NCBI RefSeq assembly: GCF_053574225.1
Contig: NC_135616.1
Span: 48,209,001 to 48,273,000, forward strand
Length of the DNA stretch: 64,000 nt
Direction of reading: 5' to 3'
Source: Canis aureus
Lineage: Eukaryota; Chordata; Mammalia; Carnivora; Canidae
Made by a program: the position numbers and the translations under genes. The notes under the pieces are model-generated. The model made no database searches. It saw only the letters and a list, made by a program, of their open reading frames with translations, and had not been told where the DNA came from. Shown here in pieces: positions 1 to 10,888 of the stretch (its first letter is position 1; the number at the start of each line of letters is the position of its first letter).

Positions 1-722
1 GTGGTGCTGTTTGCTGGGGCACTGTAGCACACAGCTCGTTATGCTGTGGTAGAAAGATTGCTTCCAGTTAAACATGTTTTTAGAATCAACACATATTTTG
101 ACTTTTCAGATGTATATTTTCATGTCTTCATGCTATTTTGTTTTCTTGTATTTTCCTCTCTGAATATAGGAGTTATTTTGTGGTGTAGTAATAATGTTTT
201 TGATCCTTTAAAAATTATTGTACGTTAGCATTTAGCCAGAGAGCTACACAGGGGAACCCAAAGATGATTGAAGTGATCAATTATACTTAGGAACAAATCT
301 GCTATAGAAAGTGAGGAATGTTTAGTCTGTGTCACTTAACAAATGTAAAGGTTTTATTTTCTATCAGAAATGACAGCTCTTGGGGATTTCTGGGTGGCTC
401 AGTGGTTTAGCACCTGCCTTCGGCCCAGGGCGTGATCCTGGAGACCTGGGATTGAGTCTCACGTCGGGCTCCCTGCATGGAGCCTGCTTCTCCCTCTGCC
501 TGTGTCTCTGCCTCTCTCTGTGTGTGTCTCATGAATAAATAAATAAAATCTTTTTAAAAAAGAAATAACGACTCTGAAGATCATGACTTTAATATTTTTA
601 AGATTAAAAATGTTACTTAAGAGATCAGTAGCCTCAGTATCAAGTAAATAATGATGACCTTTTGTTTTAGAAAACCAGGTTTCACTATGAACACCTATAT
701 TGCCTTTTTATTTTCTCTTCAG
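1..722 (+). other. FH: FH terminal intron (3' part)
   Basis: Sequence upstream of the FH terminal exon, ending in a T/C-rich tract and the acceptor AG at 721-722. No other coding exon was recognised here. The only clear insertion is a sense-oriented SINE at 381-560. The intron start lies outside the window. Confidence 0.85.
381..560 (+). mobile_element. SINEC_Cf-type SINE in FH intron
   Basis: tRNA-derived head (tgggtggctcagtggtt), CT-rich middle and an (AATAAA)n/A tail, the standard canid SINE layout. It is flanked by an imperfect 15-bp target-site duplication, 366-380 and 561-575 (3 differences), so it is not among the youngest copies. It lies in the same orientation as FH about 160 bp before the splice acceptor. 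Confidence 0.9.
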
Positions 723-865
723 GGTATGACAAGGCAGCAAAGATTGCTAAGACAGCACACAAAAATGGATCAACCTTGAAGGCGACTGCCATTGAGCTTG
801 GCTATCTCACCGCAGAGCAGTTTGATGAATGGGTGAAACCTAAGGACATGCTGGGTCCAAAGTGA
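723..865 (+). CDS. FH: Fumarate hydratase, last coding exon (partial)
   Basis: FH is the class II fumarase that interconverts fumarate and L-malate in the mitochondrial TCA cycle and in the cytosol; it works as a homotetramer. Only the C-terminal exon is here. After the acceptor AG (721-722) the frame reads a split Gly codon, then YDKAAKIAKTAHKNG, continues through ELGYLTAEQFDEWVKP and ends MLGPK with TGA at 863-865. This is the small C-terminal domain of fumarase C-type enzymes. The catalytic and substrate-binding residues lie in upstream exons outside the window. The frame is open for all 46 complete codons. From memory of the human protein, one visible difference is Ala where human has Glu (here LKATAIEL, human LKETAIEL). 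Identification rests on near-complete identity over the exon. Confidence 0.97.
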
Positions 866-908
866 TTTAAATAAATTTATAATAAAAACAATTATGTTCT
901 AAAAAAAA
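866..908 (+). promoter_or_regulatory. FH: FH 3' UTR and polyadenylation signals
   Basis: Two canonical AATAAA hexamers, 870-875 and 881-886, follow the stop codon by 5 and 16 bp. A cleavage site at about 895-910 would give a 3' UTR of only 30-45 nt, which suits the short FH UTR known in mammals. A genomic A-run follows at 901-908. Confidence 0.8.
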
Positions 909-920
909 GAGACAGAAATG

Positions 921-1046
921 GAAAAGACTTCTTATTCTTAAACAGAGATGGATGAATGTGTAAGGAAACTGCTTCTGAACTCGACTGTGTCTAGCAAGCA
1001 ACTTGGTCGACCTAAGAAGCCCTAGGATGTGCTGAGTCCAAAGTGA
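921..1046 (+). pseudogene. Decayed tandem copy of the FH terminal exon
   Basis: This stretch, about 60-180 bp past the FH stop, aligns colinearly with the FH terminal exon. The end matches best: 1026-1046 is 18/21 identical to 845-865, including the stop codon. At 962 on, in the FH frame, it reads KETASELDCV against KATAIELGYL in the exon. In-frame stops (for example the TGA just before 955) and small indels break it. It lacks its own clear AATAAA. Homology is firm from about 944 and weaker from 921-943. It can be a tandem duplication or a relic of an alternative terminal exon. Confidence 0.75.
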
Positions 1047-1050
1047 ATTT

Positions 1051-3107
1051 GAAAAGTGTAAAATGAAGCAATTAAATGTGTAAAGTCAAAGGAAACACTC
1101 ATTTTTCTTCTATGTTAATTGACTACTATAGTCGAATCTCATTTTGGTGTATGTGTGTCCATTACTTCACATTCTTTATAAAAGAGCCATATACATTTTT
1201 AAAGAGTTTTAGTTTTTTTGCTTGGTGTTGTTTTCAGTTCCCCTATAATGAAAAAGTACCTGTTGTTTTGTTCCTAAGTCATATACTTCCATTTCTTTTC
1301 TTCTGTGATTTGGGAGCATAAGCTCACTTGCCCCTCAGATGTATGCGCATGCACACATGTGTGCATATGAGTATATATGCGTGTGTGTGCCTGAGCATAT
1401 GTCTGTCAGGAAATGGGGCAGGTTTAAAATTGGGGCCGACATATTCCATGTGCTGCGGACACACACACCCCCCTCCTGTCCTTAGCTGAATGACCACAGA
1501 AGAGCTGCTGCCTATGGGCCAGGAATTGTAGGGTGTGCATGAGCAAGGACCAGGGTGCAGGCTGGAACTTGGGAAGAGAAGGGAGGGGGTTGTGATCTCT
1601 CTGCGCCAATGCCAGGATTTTTCAGCAGGAATTTATTGGAAACAACCACAGGGGATTTTGAACAAACCGGTCTGGGGAGATCAGGCCTGATTGAACTAAA
1701 ACTGAAGCTAAAGGCTTGATTGAACATAGAATCCGCCTCCATTATGGAGGCAGTAGGACAGTTTGGTTTGTTATTTTCTTCATTCCTCATGTGGTAAATT
1801 ATGGGATCGTGGAGACAAAATCCCGCCAGATAAAGCATCTCATTTGTAAGTAGTGCTCTATCAAGTGTTTTTTTTTAAAAAATGGGAAGCGCCACCTGAT
1901 ACTTCTTGGAAAATTGGCAGTCAGCACCCATTCCCTGTGGTATTTAGAAGGCAGCATAGATAGCATGTAAAATTGTAATTAAAGTTCTAGAACCTTTGTG
2001 ATGAAAAATAGAATTATGTTCTTATAATTAATCTCTTAAGTCTGAGTGGGCACTCTTTTTTTTTTATCATAAAAAGGATTTCAAGCTTTTTTGTGGAACT
2101 GGAAACTATCAGATATACTTTCCATCCCATCAGTAGTCGTTTTTGCCAGTGTTCTTCACATGCTGGTGATATGATGCTTGCACAGTTTGCTTTAAAATAA
2201 AGCTTGCATTCTCTTTGTCTACTTTGTTTCAGAAAATATTTTTACTGGAAAAAAATCATATAAATTGCTTAGTAGTGCCTGGAAGTTGACAACCCAGCTG
2301 GCAAATGTGTCGTGGAACTTGGTGTTGTGGACGTTATGCCTTGGCAGGCATCCTCCGTCTAAATAGGCCGTCATATGAGGGCTCAACTAGAGACGTAAGC
2401 AGTTATGTAACATAACAGCAGATTGAGTTGCTCACCTCAAACAGTCTTTGCGCAGCATATCTCTCCTCACATATTGTACGCCATCACTGAGTCTTCTGAG
2501 CTGACAGTCATCTTTGTGTGATATTTCTGAAGGAAAACTGCTTTATGATATGATCCTAAATAAGTGTTTTAGAATTCCCTGGTGGGGGGTTGTACTGAAA
2601 AGTCCACCTCAGTGTTTTGTCTTCATGGGATGTTTGGCAATATTTAGAGACATTTTTGGTTAAAATGTCAGATAAACATGTTTAAAATGGACACAAAAAC
2701 AATCCATTGATTGTGAACAAACGTAGAATGAATGACAGGGGCTTTATTGAGCAAACTAATTTCAGAGGAGGAAAGTCATGGGATTTATGAACTGATCAGT
2801 CTGGAACTACCAACATGACACACAGAAATATCAAGGAAATGAATAGTAAGTCATGGGGCAAATTTGCTCATTTAACTGTTTAATTTGGTTGACAGAAAAA
2901 AAAACTGTATTCACAAAAATGTATGAGAATATTTCATACCCAAACATTTTAAACAGCATGTTCTTGAATAGGGCTGTGTTATGCCTCTTTCATTTCCTCT
3001 TCAATTGTCCTTTTGATTTATAACCGTGATAGTGAGAAATCTGGGAGAGACAAATTTATTTTTTAAAAGATAGAAAGATTAAGCTTAAAATGGTAATTTA
3101 GAATCAA
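1051..3107. other. Unique intergenic DNA
   Basis: No gene or clear repeat was recognised. A purine/pyrimidine-alternating tract rich in TG and CA lies at about 1340-1400. Open frames here are short and unlike known proteins. Confidence 0.5.
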
Positions 3108-3345
3108 TTTGTTGGTAGGGAGTAAGAGGTACAAACTCCCAGTTATAAATAAATCATGGGAATGCAGTATACAGCATAGGGAATACTTTAATATAGCAAT
3201 AAAATATAGCAATATTGTAATACTTTAGTGACAGCCAGTAACTAGACTTGTGTGGAGCATTTTGTAATGTAAATATCTAATCATTCTGTACACCGGAAAC
3301 TAACAGAATATTGCATTTCAGTTATACTTTGATAATTTTCTAAAA
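3108..3345 (+). mobile_element. Ancient L1 3' UTR fragment
   Basis: It resembles the mammalian L1M 3' UTR in order: a gtacaaactcccagttataa block, then a nearly intact tail block (tcattctgtacaccggaaact) followed by the cagttatactttgat end. It is diverged and non-coding. Confidence 0.6.
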
Positions 3346-4781
3346 GTTTGGAAGAAAAACTGTGTCATGCATCATAGAAAAGGGTTTCTTATAGCAAATT
3401 TGTCAAATTTAATTCAGTAACTGGCTTTTGAGCAACTGATCCAGAGCAACTTGTGTGTGTAATTTTTGTGAGGAGAAAGAAGCTGCTGATTATTTCTTAT
3501 CATTTGTGAGGTCAAGAGGCAAGGCACTGAGATCATGCAACTCTGTGTCAAGCCAGACGTGAGGCCACTGTGTTGGGGTCTTCTGACACTCTACCCTTCA
3601 CATTAGGGTCCCCCCGACCACTGCCAAAGACTGACTATGGGTACCCAGCTACAGACCAGGATGCTGAGATGAGCACCAAAAAGCTCATAGTACCAAGCAT
3701 TTCCACTCATAAGCCTCTGGAATGAGAAGCCTTCCGTCCCTGGGATTGAAGGGTAGAAGAGAATGAAGGTTTCCCATACCTACCATTACACTCTAACGGA
3801 TGAGCCTCCTCTGTAAGAATCTGTCGTCGAGAGTGTTCATTTTGCCTCCATCCAGTGAGTAGGAATGTTCCGTTCTTGATGAGAGCTGCATGTTTTCATC
3901 AGTAACTCAGGGCTATTCCTCACATCAGATGTTTAAGCAGAGGTGAAATGTGAAGCTGTATGAAGAATGGCCAAGCAAGATGCAGAAGGAAGATGAGAGG
4001 TAACCACTGAAGGAGATAGATGTGATCATGGAGGTTAATCAGAGTGGCTCATGCTCTAGACACTTGGAGGAGAAGAAGGAAGCAGGTAGATTCAGTGGAG
4101 TCCAATTCCACCTCTGCAGCCTCCTGGTTAGCTTTCTGGCCACTACTTGATGCCTATGAACCCATATCCTTATCATTAAGATGGATTTCTTGATACATAT
4201 TTGTACTTATTTCCCTAAACTCATGTATATACATGAAGTACCTAGCACAATGCCCACCCCAGTTAGCATCTCCATTTCACTCCTTGAAGACAATGGGCAA
4301 AATTGCCAAACATTGGACAGATTTTTAAAAGGATGAGACTGAGGTGAAATAAGATTCAGCCATTTTTTCCTTCGAGTTTGTTCAGCTTTATAATTTACCT
4401 AAGTGGGAGCACTTTGCAGAATTAAAGGAGTCGATAAAATAATTAAAATTGTACTATTTTTGAAACGTTTATGCACCAAACAATTGTTTTTATCATATTG
4501 GTGGACCTATAAGTAGTGCTACTCAAAAGCTAATTTCAAAAATAGAATTCTCTCCAAAATAATAACACATATGTATGTACATTAAAAAGCAAAATTTAAA
4601 AATAATTCTATTGATTGAACATTAAACATTGCAGAAGCAATGACTCTTGGTACCTGTTCATATAATTTGGTCAGTTCCTTATTAGTTTTCTCTAATAAAG
4701 TGTCATTCTTTTTAAAGAATGTATTTTTTCCAAAAGGGTCTTATTATTTTCAGTTTTTATATGAAATTGTCCGTAGTCTTT
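3346..4781. other. Unique intergenic DNA
   Basis: No recognised gene or repeat. Composition is mixed, AT-rich toward the right end, without a CpG-rich segment. Confidence 0.45.
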
Positions 4782-4794
4782 AAAATTGCATTAA

Positions 4795-4975
4795 TGTGGG
4801 AAACTTAGGTGGCTCAGCTGTTGAGTGCCTGCCTTCGGCTCAGGTCGTGATCCCGGGGTCCTGGATTTGAGTCCCACATTGGGCTCCTTGTGGGGAGCCT
4901 GCTTCTCCCTCTGTGTCTCTGCCTCTCTCTGTGTCTCTCATGAATAAATAAATAAAACCTTAAAAAAATAAAATT
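4795..4975 (+). mobile_element. SINEC_Cf-type SINE
   Basis: SINE head (ggtggctcagctgttgagtg), CT-rich body and AATAAATAAATAAAA tail. Target-site duplication aaattgcattaa at 4783-4794 and 4976-4987, supporting a simple insertion. Confidence 0.92.
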
Positions 4976-5158
4976 AAATTGCATTAACAGTTAATAAATG
5001 TGAAATTTTGACATTTTCAATTTACTCTTCTTTGTATACTAATATTTTTAATTGCCCAATTAGTTTCTATAGCTGCGGATATACATGATAGGCTCAAAGC
5101 AAATTCTGTTAAATGGAGGATACTTATAGTTCTATTTTTTTGGATTGAAGTATGTAAA

Positions 5159-5210
5159 TTTTAACCTAATACTCTTTTGCTTGCTATTTTAACCTAATAT
5201 TCTTTTGCTT
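5159..5210. repeat. Two-copy 24-bp tandem duplication
   Basis: Copies at 5159-5182 and 5187-5210 (ttttaacctaata..tcttttgctt) differ at one base and are separated by 4 bp. Confidence 0.9.
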
Positions 5211-5237
5211 CCATTCAGACTAATTTCAATAAGTGTT

Positions 5238-5640
5238 GTTTTAATTTTAAAATTTGAGTATAGTTGACACACAATGTGACATTAGTTTCAGGTGTATGAC
5301 GCAGTGATTCAAAATCTCTATACCTTATGCTGTGCTCACCCTGCCTCCAACACTATTATATCAACTACATTCCCTGTGGTGTGCCTTCTGTCCCCATGAC
5401 TCATTCATTCCTCAACTGGGAGCCTGTACCTCCCACTCCCCTTCACCCATTTGGCCCATCCCCCAACCCCTTCCTCACTGGCAATCAATGGTTCTCTGTA
5501 TTTACAGGTCTGATTCTGCTTTTTTGTTTGTTTATTCCTTTGTTTTGTTTTTATTCCACATATGAGTAAAGTCATAGGGTCTTGTCTTTCTCAGCCTTAC
5601 TTATTACACTTAGCATAATAGATTAGACATTAATAAGTCA
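5238..5640 (-). mobile_element. L1 3' end (ORF2 end plus 3' UTR)
   Basis: On the + strand it begins gagtatagttgacacacaat and reaches the antisense of the ORF2 C-terminal region (ccacatatgagtaaagtca, then cttacttattacacttagca). Older carnivore/mammalian L1, truncated; no intact frame. Confidence 0.7.
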
Positions 5641-5650
5641 GGCTAAGATA

Positions 5651-5696
5651 AAGAAGTTGTTTTTATTTTTTATTTTATTTTTTAAGAAGTTGTTTT
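5651..5696 (-). mobile_element. Tail-only retroinsertion candidate 1
   Basis: The 13-bp direct repeat aagaagttgtttt occurs at 5651-5663 and 5684-5696 and encloses only a 20-bp T-rich tract. The repeat ends in TTTT as expected at an L1-endonuclease target, so it looks like a polyA tail inserted without an element body. Confidence 0.65.
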
Positions 5697-6024
5697 CATT
5701 TATGATTTGTTTGCCATACTTAGATGCTGTGAAGTAGATGTTTCTATTAATCCTATTCCAAAACAAAATATTAATTTGCGCAATTATAAGTGGGAATTTC
5801 ATACAAAGAGTTTTCTCAAACTCTTTGAGATGCTTCTAATGAAATCATGCATGGTTGGAGCTCTCATCATGTAATTTGCTTAGTTTTTGTTGGAACAAAT
5901 TTCAATGTCTTACTGTTTGCAAGCTTTGTTTTCAATCATTGCAATTCAAATTAAAAGCTGCAATACCTAAAGCTGCTGGTGCTCCATTCATCAAATATCT
6001 TGATCAAAAATCTCCAACTTTATT
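5697..6024. other. Unique AT-rich DNA
   Basis: Nothing recognised; no repeat core and no credible coding frame. Confidence 0.4.
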
Positions 6025-6445
6025 CATTTCCCATGGCTAATGTGACAAATTACTGCACATTTGGTGGTTTATGACACAGAAATTTAGTTCTAATTGCCTA
6101 AAGTCTGAAATCCATCTCACTAGCCAAAGTCAGTGTCTATGGCCACACCCCGCCTGAGACTCCTGGGGAGAATCCCTTCTTGCCTCAGCCTCTGGCGGTT
6201 GTCAGCAATCCTTGGACTGTGTCTGTATCATGCCCTTCTCTGATCTCACACTCACTTGGCTTCCTCTTCTGCTTGTGTCAAATTTCCCTCTTTCTCTTTT
6301 ATAAGAATGGAGGGTCTACCTTTAGGGTTCACCCCGATAATCTAGGACAAACTGACCACCCAAAGATCCTTTACTTAATTACATCTACAAAGTCCTTTTT
6401 TACTGTGTGAAGCAACATTCACAGGATCTAGAAATTAGGACCCAG
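6025..6445 (-). mobile_element. MLT-type (MaLR/ERVL) LTR remnant
   Basis: It starts near gctaatgtgacaaattactg (antisense of the usual LTR end) and continues with aattacatctacaaagtcc and acattcacaggatctagaaattaggac, typical of ancient mammalian MLT-like LTRs on the reverse strand. No internal retroviral genes nearby, so it is a solo remnant. Subfamily uncertain. Confidence 0.6.
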
Positions 6446-6848
6446 ACATCCTTGCAGCCATTATTCATGATACTAAGCCAAATAATGTTGAACAACATGC
6501 AATTGCAATTTAGAAGGTGCATTTATAAAAAATTTAGTTCTGTTGTATGTCACTTAGGATGATTTATGAAGTCATTCTTTAAAAGCTTGAGGAAATGTGT
6601 GCACCACCAGTTTAAATTATTTTCAACATAAGCTTCATTGATTTTTTTTAAGTAAATATGTAACATTTATATATTTTGGTAAAGACATCTTCTATTTCAA
6701 TTGGAAGAATACCACAGCTTGTTTGAATTGTGTTTAGACCTCAAACAGTTCTAAACACACTTTTGCTTTACTGGTTTCTTAATTTAGTGAAATCATTGTT
6801 TTTGCCACCACACTGTCTTCCACCAAAATAAGTATCTGTATCACAAGA
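6446..6848. other. Unique AT-rich DNA
   Basis: No gene or repeat core recognised between the LTR remnant and the next SINE. Confidence 0.4.
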
Positions 6849-6867
6849 TCAATGTTGAACTTTTTAA

Positions 6868-7059
6868 AAGATTTTATTTATTTAATTGAGAGACAGAGAA
6901 AGCTGGGGGGTGGGGAGCAGAGGGAGAGGGAAGGAATTTCAAGCAGACGCCATGCTGAGCATGGAGCCCCACGTGGGGCTTGTTCCCAAGACCCTGAAAT
7001 CATGACCTGAGCTAAAGCCAAGAGTCAGATGCTCAACCAACTGAACACCCAGGTGCCCC
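6868..7059 (-). mobile_element. Carnivore SINE, reverse orientation
   Basis: Antisense SINE: T-rich/TTTA tail on the left, then gatcatgacctgagc-like core and the head complement (cacccaggtgcccc) on the right. A perfect 19-bp target-site duplication, tcaatgttgaactttttaa, sits at 6849-6867 and 7060-7078. Confidence 0.95.
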
Positions 7060-7249
7060 TCAATGTTGAACTTTTTAATAGCATTTACAATAATATTCAT
7101 GATACTGTTTCACCTCTAACACACCAACAAAAATAGTTTTCAATCATTATTGGAGATAATGGACTTCCTGTTTGGAACAATTAGTGAATGATATAAAGAA
7201 GGCACCATGTAACTCTTTGATTAATGAACCCAACTTTGTGGCTTCACTT

Positions 7250-7515
7250 TTTTTTAAGACTTTATTTTTCTTTGAATAGTGTTAGGTTCACAGCAACATG
7301 AGAGGAAAGTATGGAGATTTTCCATTTACCCCCCACTCCCACCCATGCACAGCCTCCCCCATATCGCTGTCTCATACCAGATGGTACATCTGTGCCAATG
7401 ATGACCCTACAAGGACACACTATTATAACCGAGAGTCCATAATTTACATTAGGTTTCCCTCCTGGTATAGCACATACCATGGGTTTGAACAAATGCATAG
7501 TATTATGGCTTCACT
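7250..7515 (-). mobile_element. Ancient L1M 3' end
   Basis: Begins with the complement of an L1 A-rich end, then gttaggttcacagcaacatg, catgcacagcctcccccata and gtccataatttacattaggt, matching the antisense of an old L1M 3' UTR. Short open frames on both strands here are shadows of the repeat. Confidence 0.65.
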
Positions 7516-7869
7516 TCTGCTATGCACACAAAAAACTTGCAAGCCAAAACACATGAAATTCATTTCGCAGGATAGTCATTGAAGGTAAATGAAAAAGCCA
7601 TGCTTCACAAAGCAAGATGTAAATGCACTTTCTACAGCTGCATATTTTAAATGATCTTTGTGCATTGTCTCTTAAAGTAACTATTAACTTTTGAAATAGG
7701 TACTCAAGCTTCTTCAGCAGATTTATGCCTTCTGGTTTTCACATCATCAGTGATACCCTGAAGGTAGATGTAAATGTGGACAAATATTTTGATAAAGTGG
7801 CATATTCATCCTTAACTTCCTTGATAAATGAAAGGCAGTACTTTTTTTTTTATTATTAAAAATGTGCTT
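7516..7869. other. Unique DNA
   Basis: No recognised feature; ends in a T-run (7841-7851) just before a SINE. Confidence 0.4.
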
Positions 7870-7872
7870 CTT

Positions 7873-8007
7873 GGGGCATCTGCATGGCTCAGTTGATTAA
7901 GTATCCGACTCCTGATTTCAGCTCAGGTGTTGATCTCAGGGTCAAGAGTTCAAGCCTCATACGGGCTCCACACTGGGCATGGAGCCTACTTAAAAAAAAG
8001 AAAAAAG
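7873..8007 (+). mobile_element. Older carnivore SINE, CT part short
   Basis: Head gcatggctcagttgattaag, core gatctcagggtcaagagttc and ctgggcatggagcctact followed directly by an A-rich tail. No convincing target-site duplication remains, consistent with age. Confidence 0.8.
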
Positions 8008-8221
8008 CTACTTTTGAGTTTATTACTTCTGACAAGGCTTATTAAAATCTTTAAAAAATATTTACCAAATAATTGAATAATTAAACAGGTGTAGATTTAT
8101 GGTATACAATAAATATTGAAACTATTGCGGCAAGAGTGCTCCAACCATTCACTATATGCTCTATGGCAAAGACTGCTCAGTCTGTATTTCCTACCACGTG
8201 TATGTAATATAGGCCTGTACT

Positions 8222-8490
8222 GGCTTCCTTTCATTGCAATAACAAACTGCCACAAAATTAGTGGTTTAAAAACCACGCAGTTATTCTTCTATAGTTTTGG
8301 AGGTCAGAAGTCCAAAATCAGTCTCTCTTGTTGGCAGGACTGATTCTTTCTAGAGGTTCCAGGGAAGAATCCATCTATTGCCCTGCCTTTTCCAGCTTCT
8401 AGAGGCTGCTTGCATTTGCTTTCATCTCACATTCCCTACTGCTCATTCTGGCAGGGATGGCTGCATCAAATACACCTTCCCACCAGCACT
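8222..8490 (-). mobile_element. MLT-type LTR remnant
   Basis: Contains the antisense LTR landmarks aataacaaactgccacaaaa, ttttggaggtcagaagtcca and ccttttccagcttctagagg in the right order. Ancient solo LTR fragment; subfamily not determined. Confidence 0.6.
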
Positions 8491-8629
8491 ATTTTTAATT
8501 TTTATTATTTTAACACTGTCATGAGCTCCTGGCCACCTTTCTAATTATTTTTCTAGATAGAGCAGTGAGGGGAGGTTTTGAGAGTCAAGAGCATGGACTT
8601 GTAAGAGTATTCTTGATATATTCTCATTT

Positions 8630-9130
8630 TTCCTGGCGGTTATATTCTATAAAGCCATGACGAAGACTGAGCTAGCAAATACTGAAGCGTTGCTCCTGGA
8701 AGAAATACAAAGTTAGGATCTTCAGGACTCTGATCTAAACATTTCATTAACTGATCAATACCTTGTGTCATGTATTTAGGCTTGAAAATCTTGTATTTAA
8801 TATATGTTGTTGCTTCATTAATATGGAACTCATGGCCCACAGCGCTGTAACTCATGCCGAGACTAAGCATGCCTCACTTCCTCTGGGAAGCACATCACAG
8901 CCTCTTGTGATTGGGGGCTCCAGACAATGCATTTGGGGGCCATTTTAAACAGCAAAGTCAGCCACAAAAAGCACAAAAGTGAGAAAAACATAGGGCTAAT
9001 AGACCATGAAAAGAACACTGTCGGGGAGGGAGAATTCGCTCTCCACTCTCAAGGTCTTCCAGCTGGACTAAGAGTTAAGTTGATGGGACAGATTAACAGG
9101 AGAAAAAAAAACACAAATTTTATTACATGC
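8630..9130 (-). mobile_element. Possible DNA-transposon (Tigger-like) relic
   Basis: The reverse strand holds a 76-residue open stretch (8640-8870) with GMSYSAVGHEFHINEATTYI, which resembles the helix-turn-helix at the start of pogo/Tigger-type transposases (a short 'S-x-x-x-V-G-x-E-F-x-I-N' turn followed by a recognition helix). The rest of a transposase and the terminal repeats were not found. The assignment is from the shape of this motif only. Confidence 0.35.
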
Positions 9131-9365
9131 ACACAGAGGACCAATAAGGAAATTGAGGAATTCTAAGTCTAAGCTGCTGTGGTAGTAGATAGTAAAAAGT
9201 AACAAGGTTTATTTCTGCAGCCTTTTTGACTTTAATTTTCACTATCTCTGGTGATGAGCTTGTCTTTTTACTTCTTAGTATAGGGAAGATATTTTTCATA
9301 TGGGATATTTGTTTCCTGCTTTCAGGGGAACAGAGTAGGGTCTGAGTGTCTTGCACTGGTTGTTT

Positions 9366-9535
9366 TTAAAAATATTTTATTTATTTATTTGAGAGAGAAC
9401 ACTCATTTGAGAGAGAGCACAGGTAGGAGGGTGGGGGAGGGGCAGAGGGAAAAAGAGAAGCAGACTCCCCACTGAGCAGGGATCATAACCTGAGCAGAAG
9501 GCAGATGCTTAACCAACTGAGCTACCCAGGAACCC
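9366..9535 (-). mobile_element. Carnivore SINE, reverse orientation
   Basis: T/TTTA-rich tail complement, purine-rich middle, head complement ctgagctacccaggaaccct. Target-site duplication 9352-9365 and 9536-9549 (12/14 identical). Confidence 0.9.
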
Positions 9536-9974
9536 TGCACCAGTTGTTTCTTAACTAACTTTTATTTTAGATAAATAACATGCTAAAGTTACACATTTTG
9601 GGTGCCTGCCCTTGGCCCCTACAATGCTTTTTGCAGAACGAGAGCTGAAATGAGAAGACAGATTGCCTTGTCTGAACGCGGCAGGACTCAAATTTTGTAT
9701 CAATCTGTTTATGTCCACAAATGACCTCAAAAGGGCTGGCAATACTGACTTGGGGGTAACAAATACATTTTAGCCAAGAGGTGAATTAGTAAAAATGGAA
9801 TCTGCAAATAATATAGATTGTCTGTATTATCAAACTGTACAAATGGATGCTGCTGGTAGCAGTTGTGTGAGTATACTATTTCAGCTGACAATAAGCATTG
9901 CCATTTCAAAAATTGTTGGATTTTTTTAAGGTACCTCATTGTTTTAGTTTGAATTTGTTCCATTAATACTGAGG

Positions 9975-10175
9975 TCAATTTTTTCAATGCGTTTATTAGT
10001 CAATTGTTTTTCTATAAATTTTTTGTTCTTAAACTTTATTGGTTTTTCTATTGGAGCTTTTGTGTCTTCCTATCAATTTGGATGAGCTTTGTACATATCA
10101 AGTTGATTAACCTTTGACATATTTTATGTAGATATTTTCTCCCAGTTTTTTGTTAGCCTTGTAGCTGAGTTTCTG
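9975..10175 (-). mobile_element. Diverged L1 ORF2 fragment
   Basis: Segments such as acatattttatgtagatatt and ttctcccagttttttgttag resemble the antisense of a diverged L1 ORF2 region. Weak: no clear ends and no frame. Confidence 0.4.
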
Positions 10176-10669
10176 AATGTTTGGCATGCAAGAAATCCAT
10201 CAACTTTCCTCTTGAACTCTTTAGAGATATTTGGAAACAGAAAAAAAGATAGGGCTGTAATTTGAGAGACAGAGAGTTGAGAGACAAAAGAGACAAAATT
10301 AACAATCCTTCCTAAGACTCGCTTGCAGGATTTTAATTCTGTATTGCACACTGGATTGCTGAGAAAACCACCACCCAAAATTCTGTGGACCAAACCAGAT
10401 TGATTTATCGCATTAAGCAGGTCCTATACACTGGACAGGGAAGATGTAAAGGCTTCTTTAAACAAAACCTGTATGTTCTTGCGATTGTCAGACCAACAGC
10501 AATGATAATGGAAATAGTCACCTTCTCACAACAGCAGCTAAAAATGTGTTAATTTTAATTAAATCTATTTCAAATATGTTTCATAGTTTTTACAAGGTGA
10601 GAAGTGCTTTACAAGCAAATAGCTCAGTAGAGGATTGTGTGTGTGTGTTTAATTATTGATGCATTAATT
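10176..10669. other. Unique DNA
   Basis: No repeat or gene core recognised. A short GT run lies near 10637-10648. Confidence 0.4.
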
Positions 10670-10687
10670 AAGAAAATTACCAATATA

Positions 10688-10870
10688 GGGGATGCCTGGG
10701 TGGCTCAGCGGTTGAGCGTCTGCCTTCCACTCAGAGCATGATCCCAGTCCAGGGATTGAGTCCCACATCAGCCTTCCTGCATGGAGCCTGCTTCTCCCTC
10801 TGCCTATGTCTCTGCCTCTCTTTCTCTCTCTGTCGCTCATGAATAAATAAATAAAATCTTTAAAAAAAAA
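10688..10870 (+). mobile_element. SINEC_Cf-type SINE
   Basis: Near-consensus head gatgcctgggtggctcagcg and the body/tail ending AATAAATAAATAAAATCTTT plus A-run. Target-site duplication 10670-10687 and 10871-10888 (aagaaaatta plus 8 bp, 2 differences), starting with the A-rich side expected for + insertion. Confidence 0.95.
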
Positions 10871-10888
10871 AAGAAAATTACTGATATA

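Noticed and set aside
1340..1400. CpG- or promoter-like element in the GC/TG-rich tract
   Set aside because: It is alternating purine/pyrimidine low-complexity sequence with few CpG and no other promoter features.
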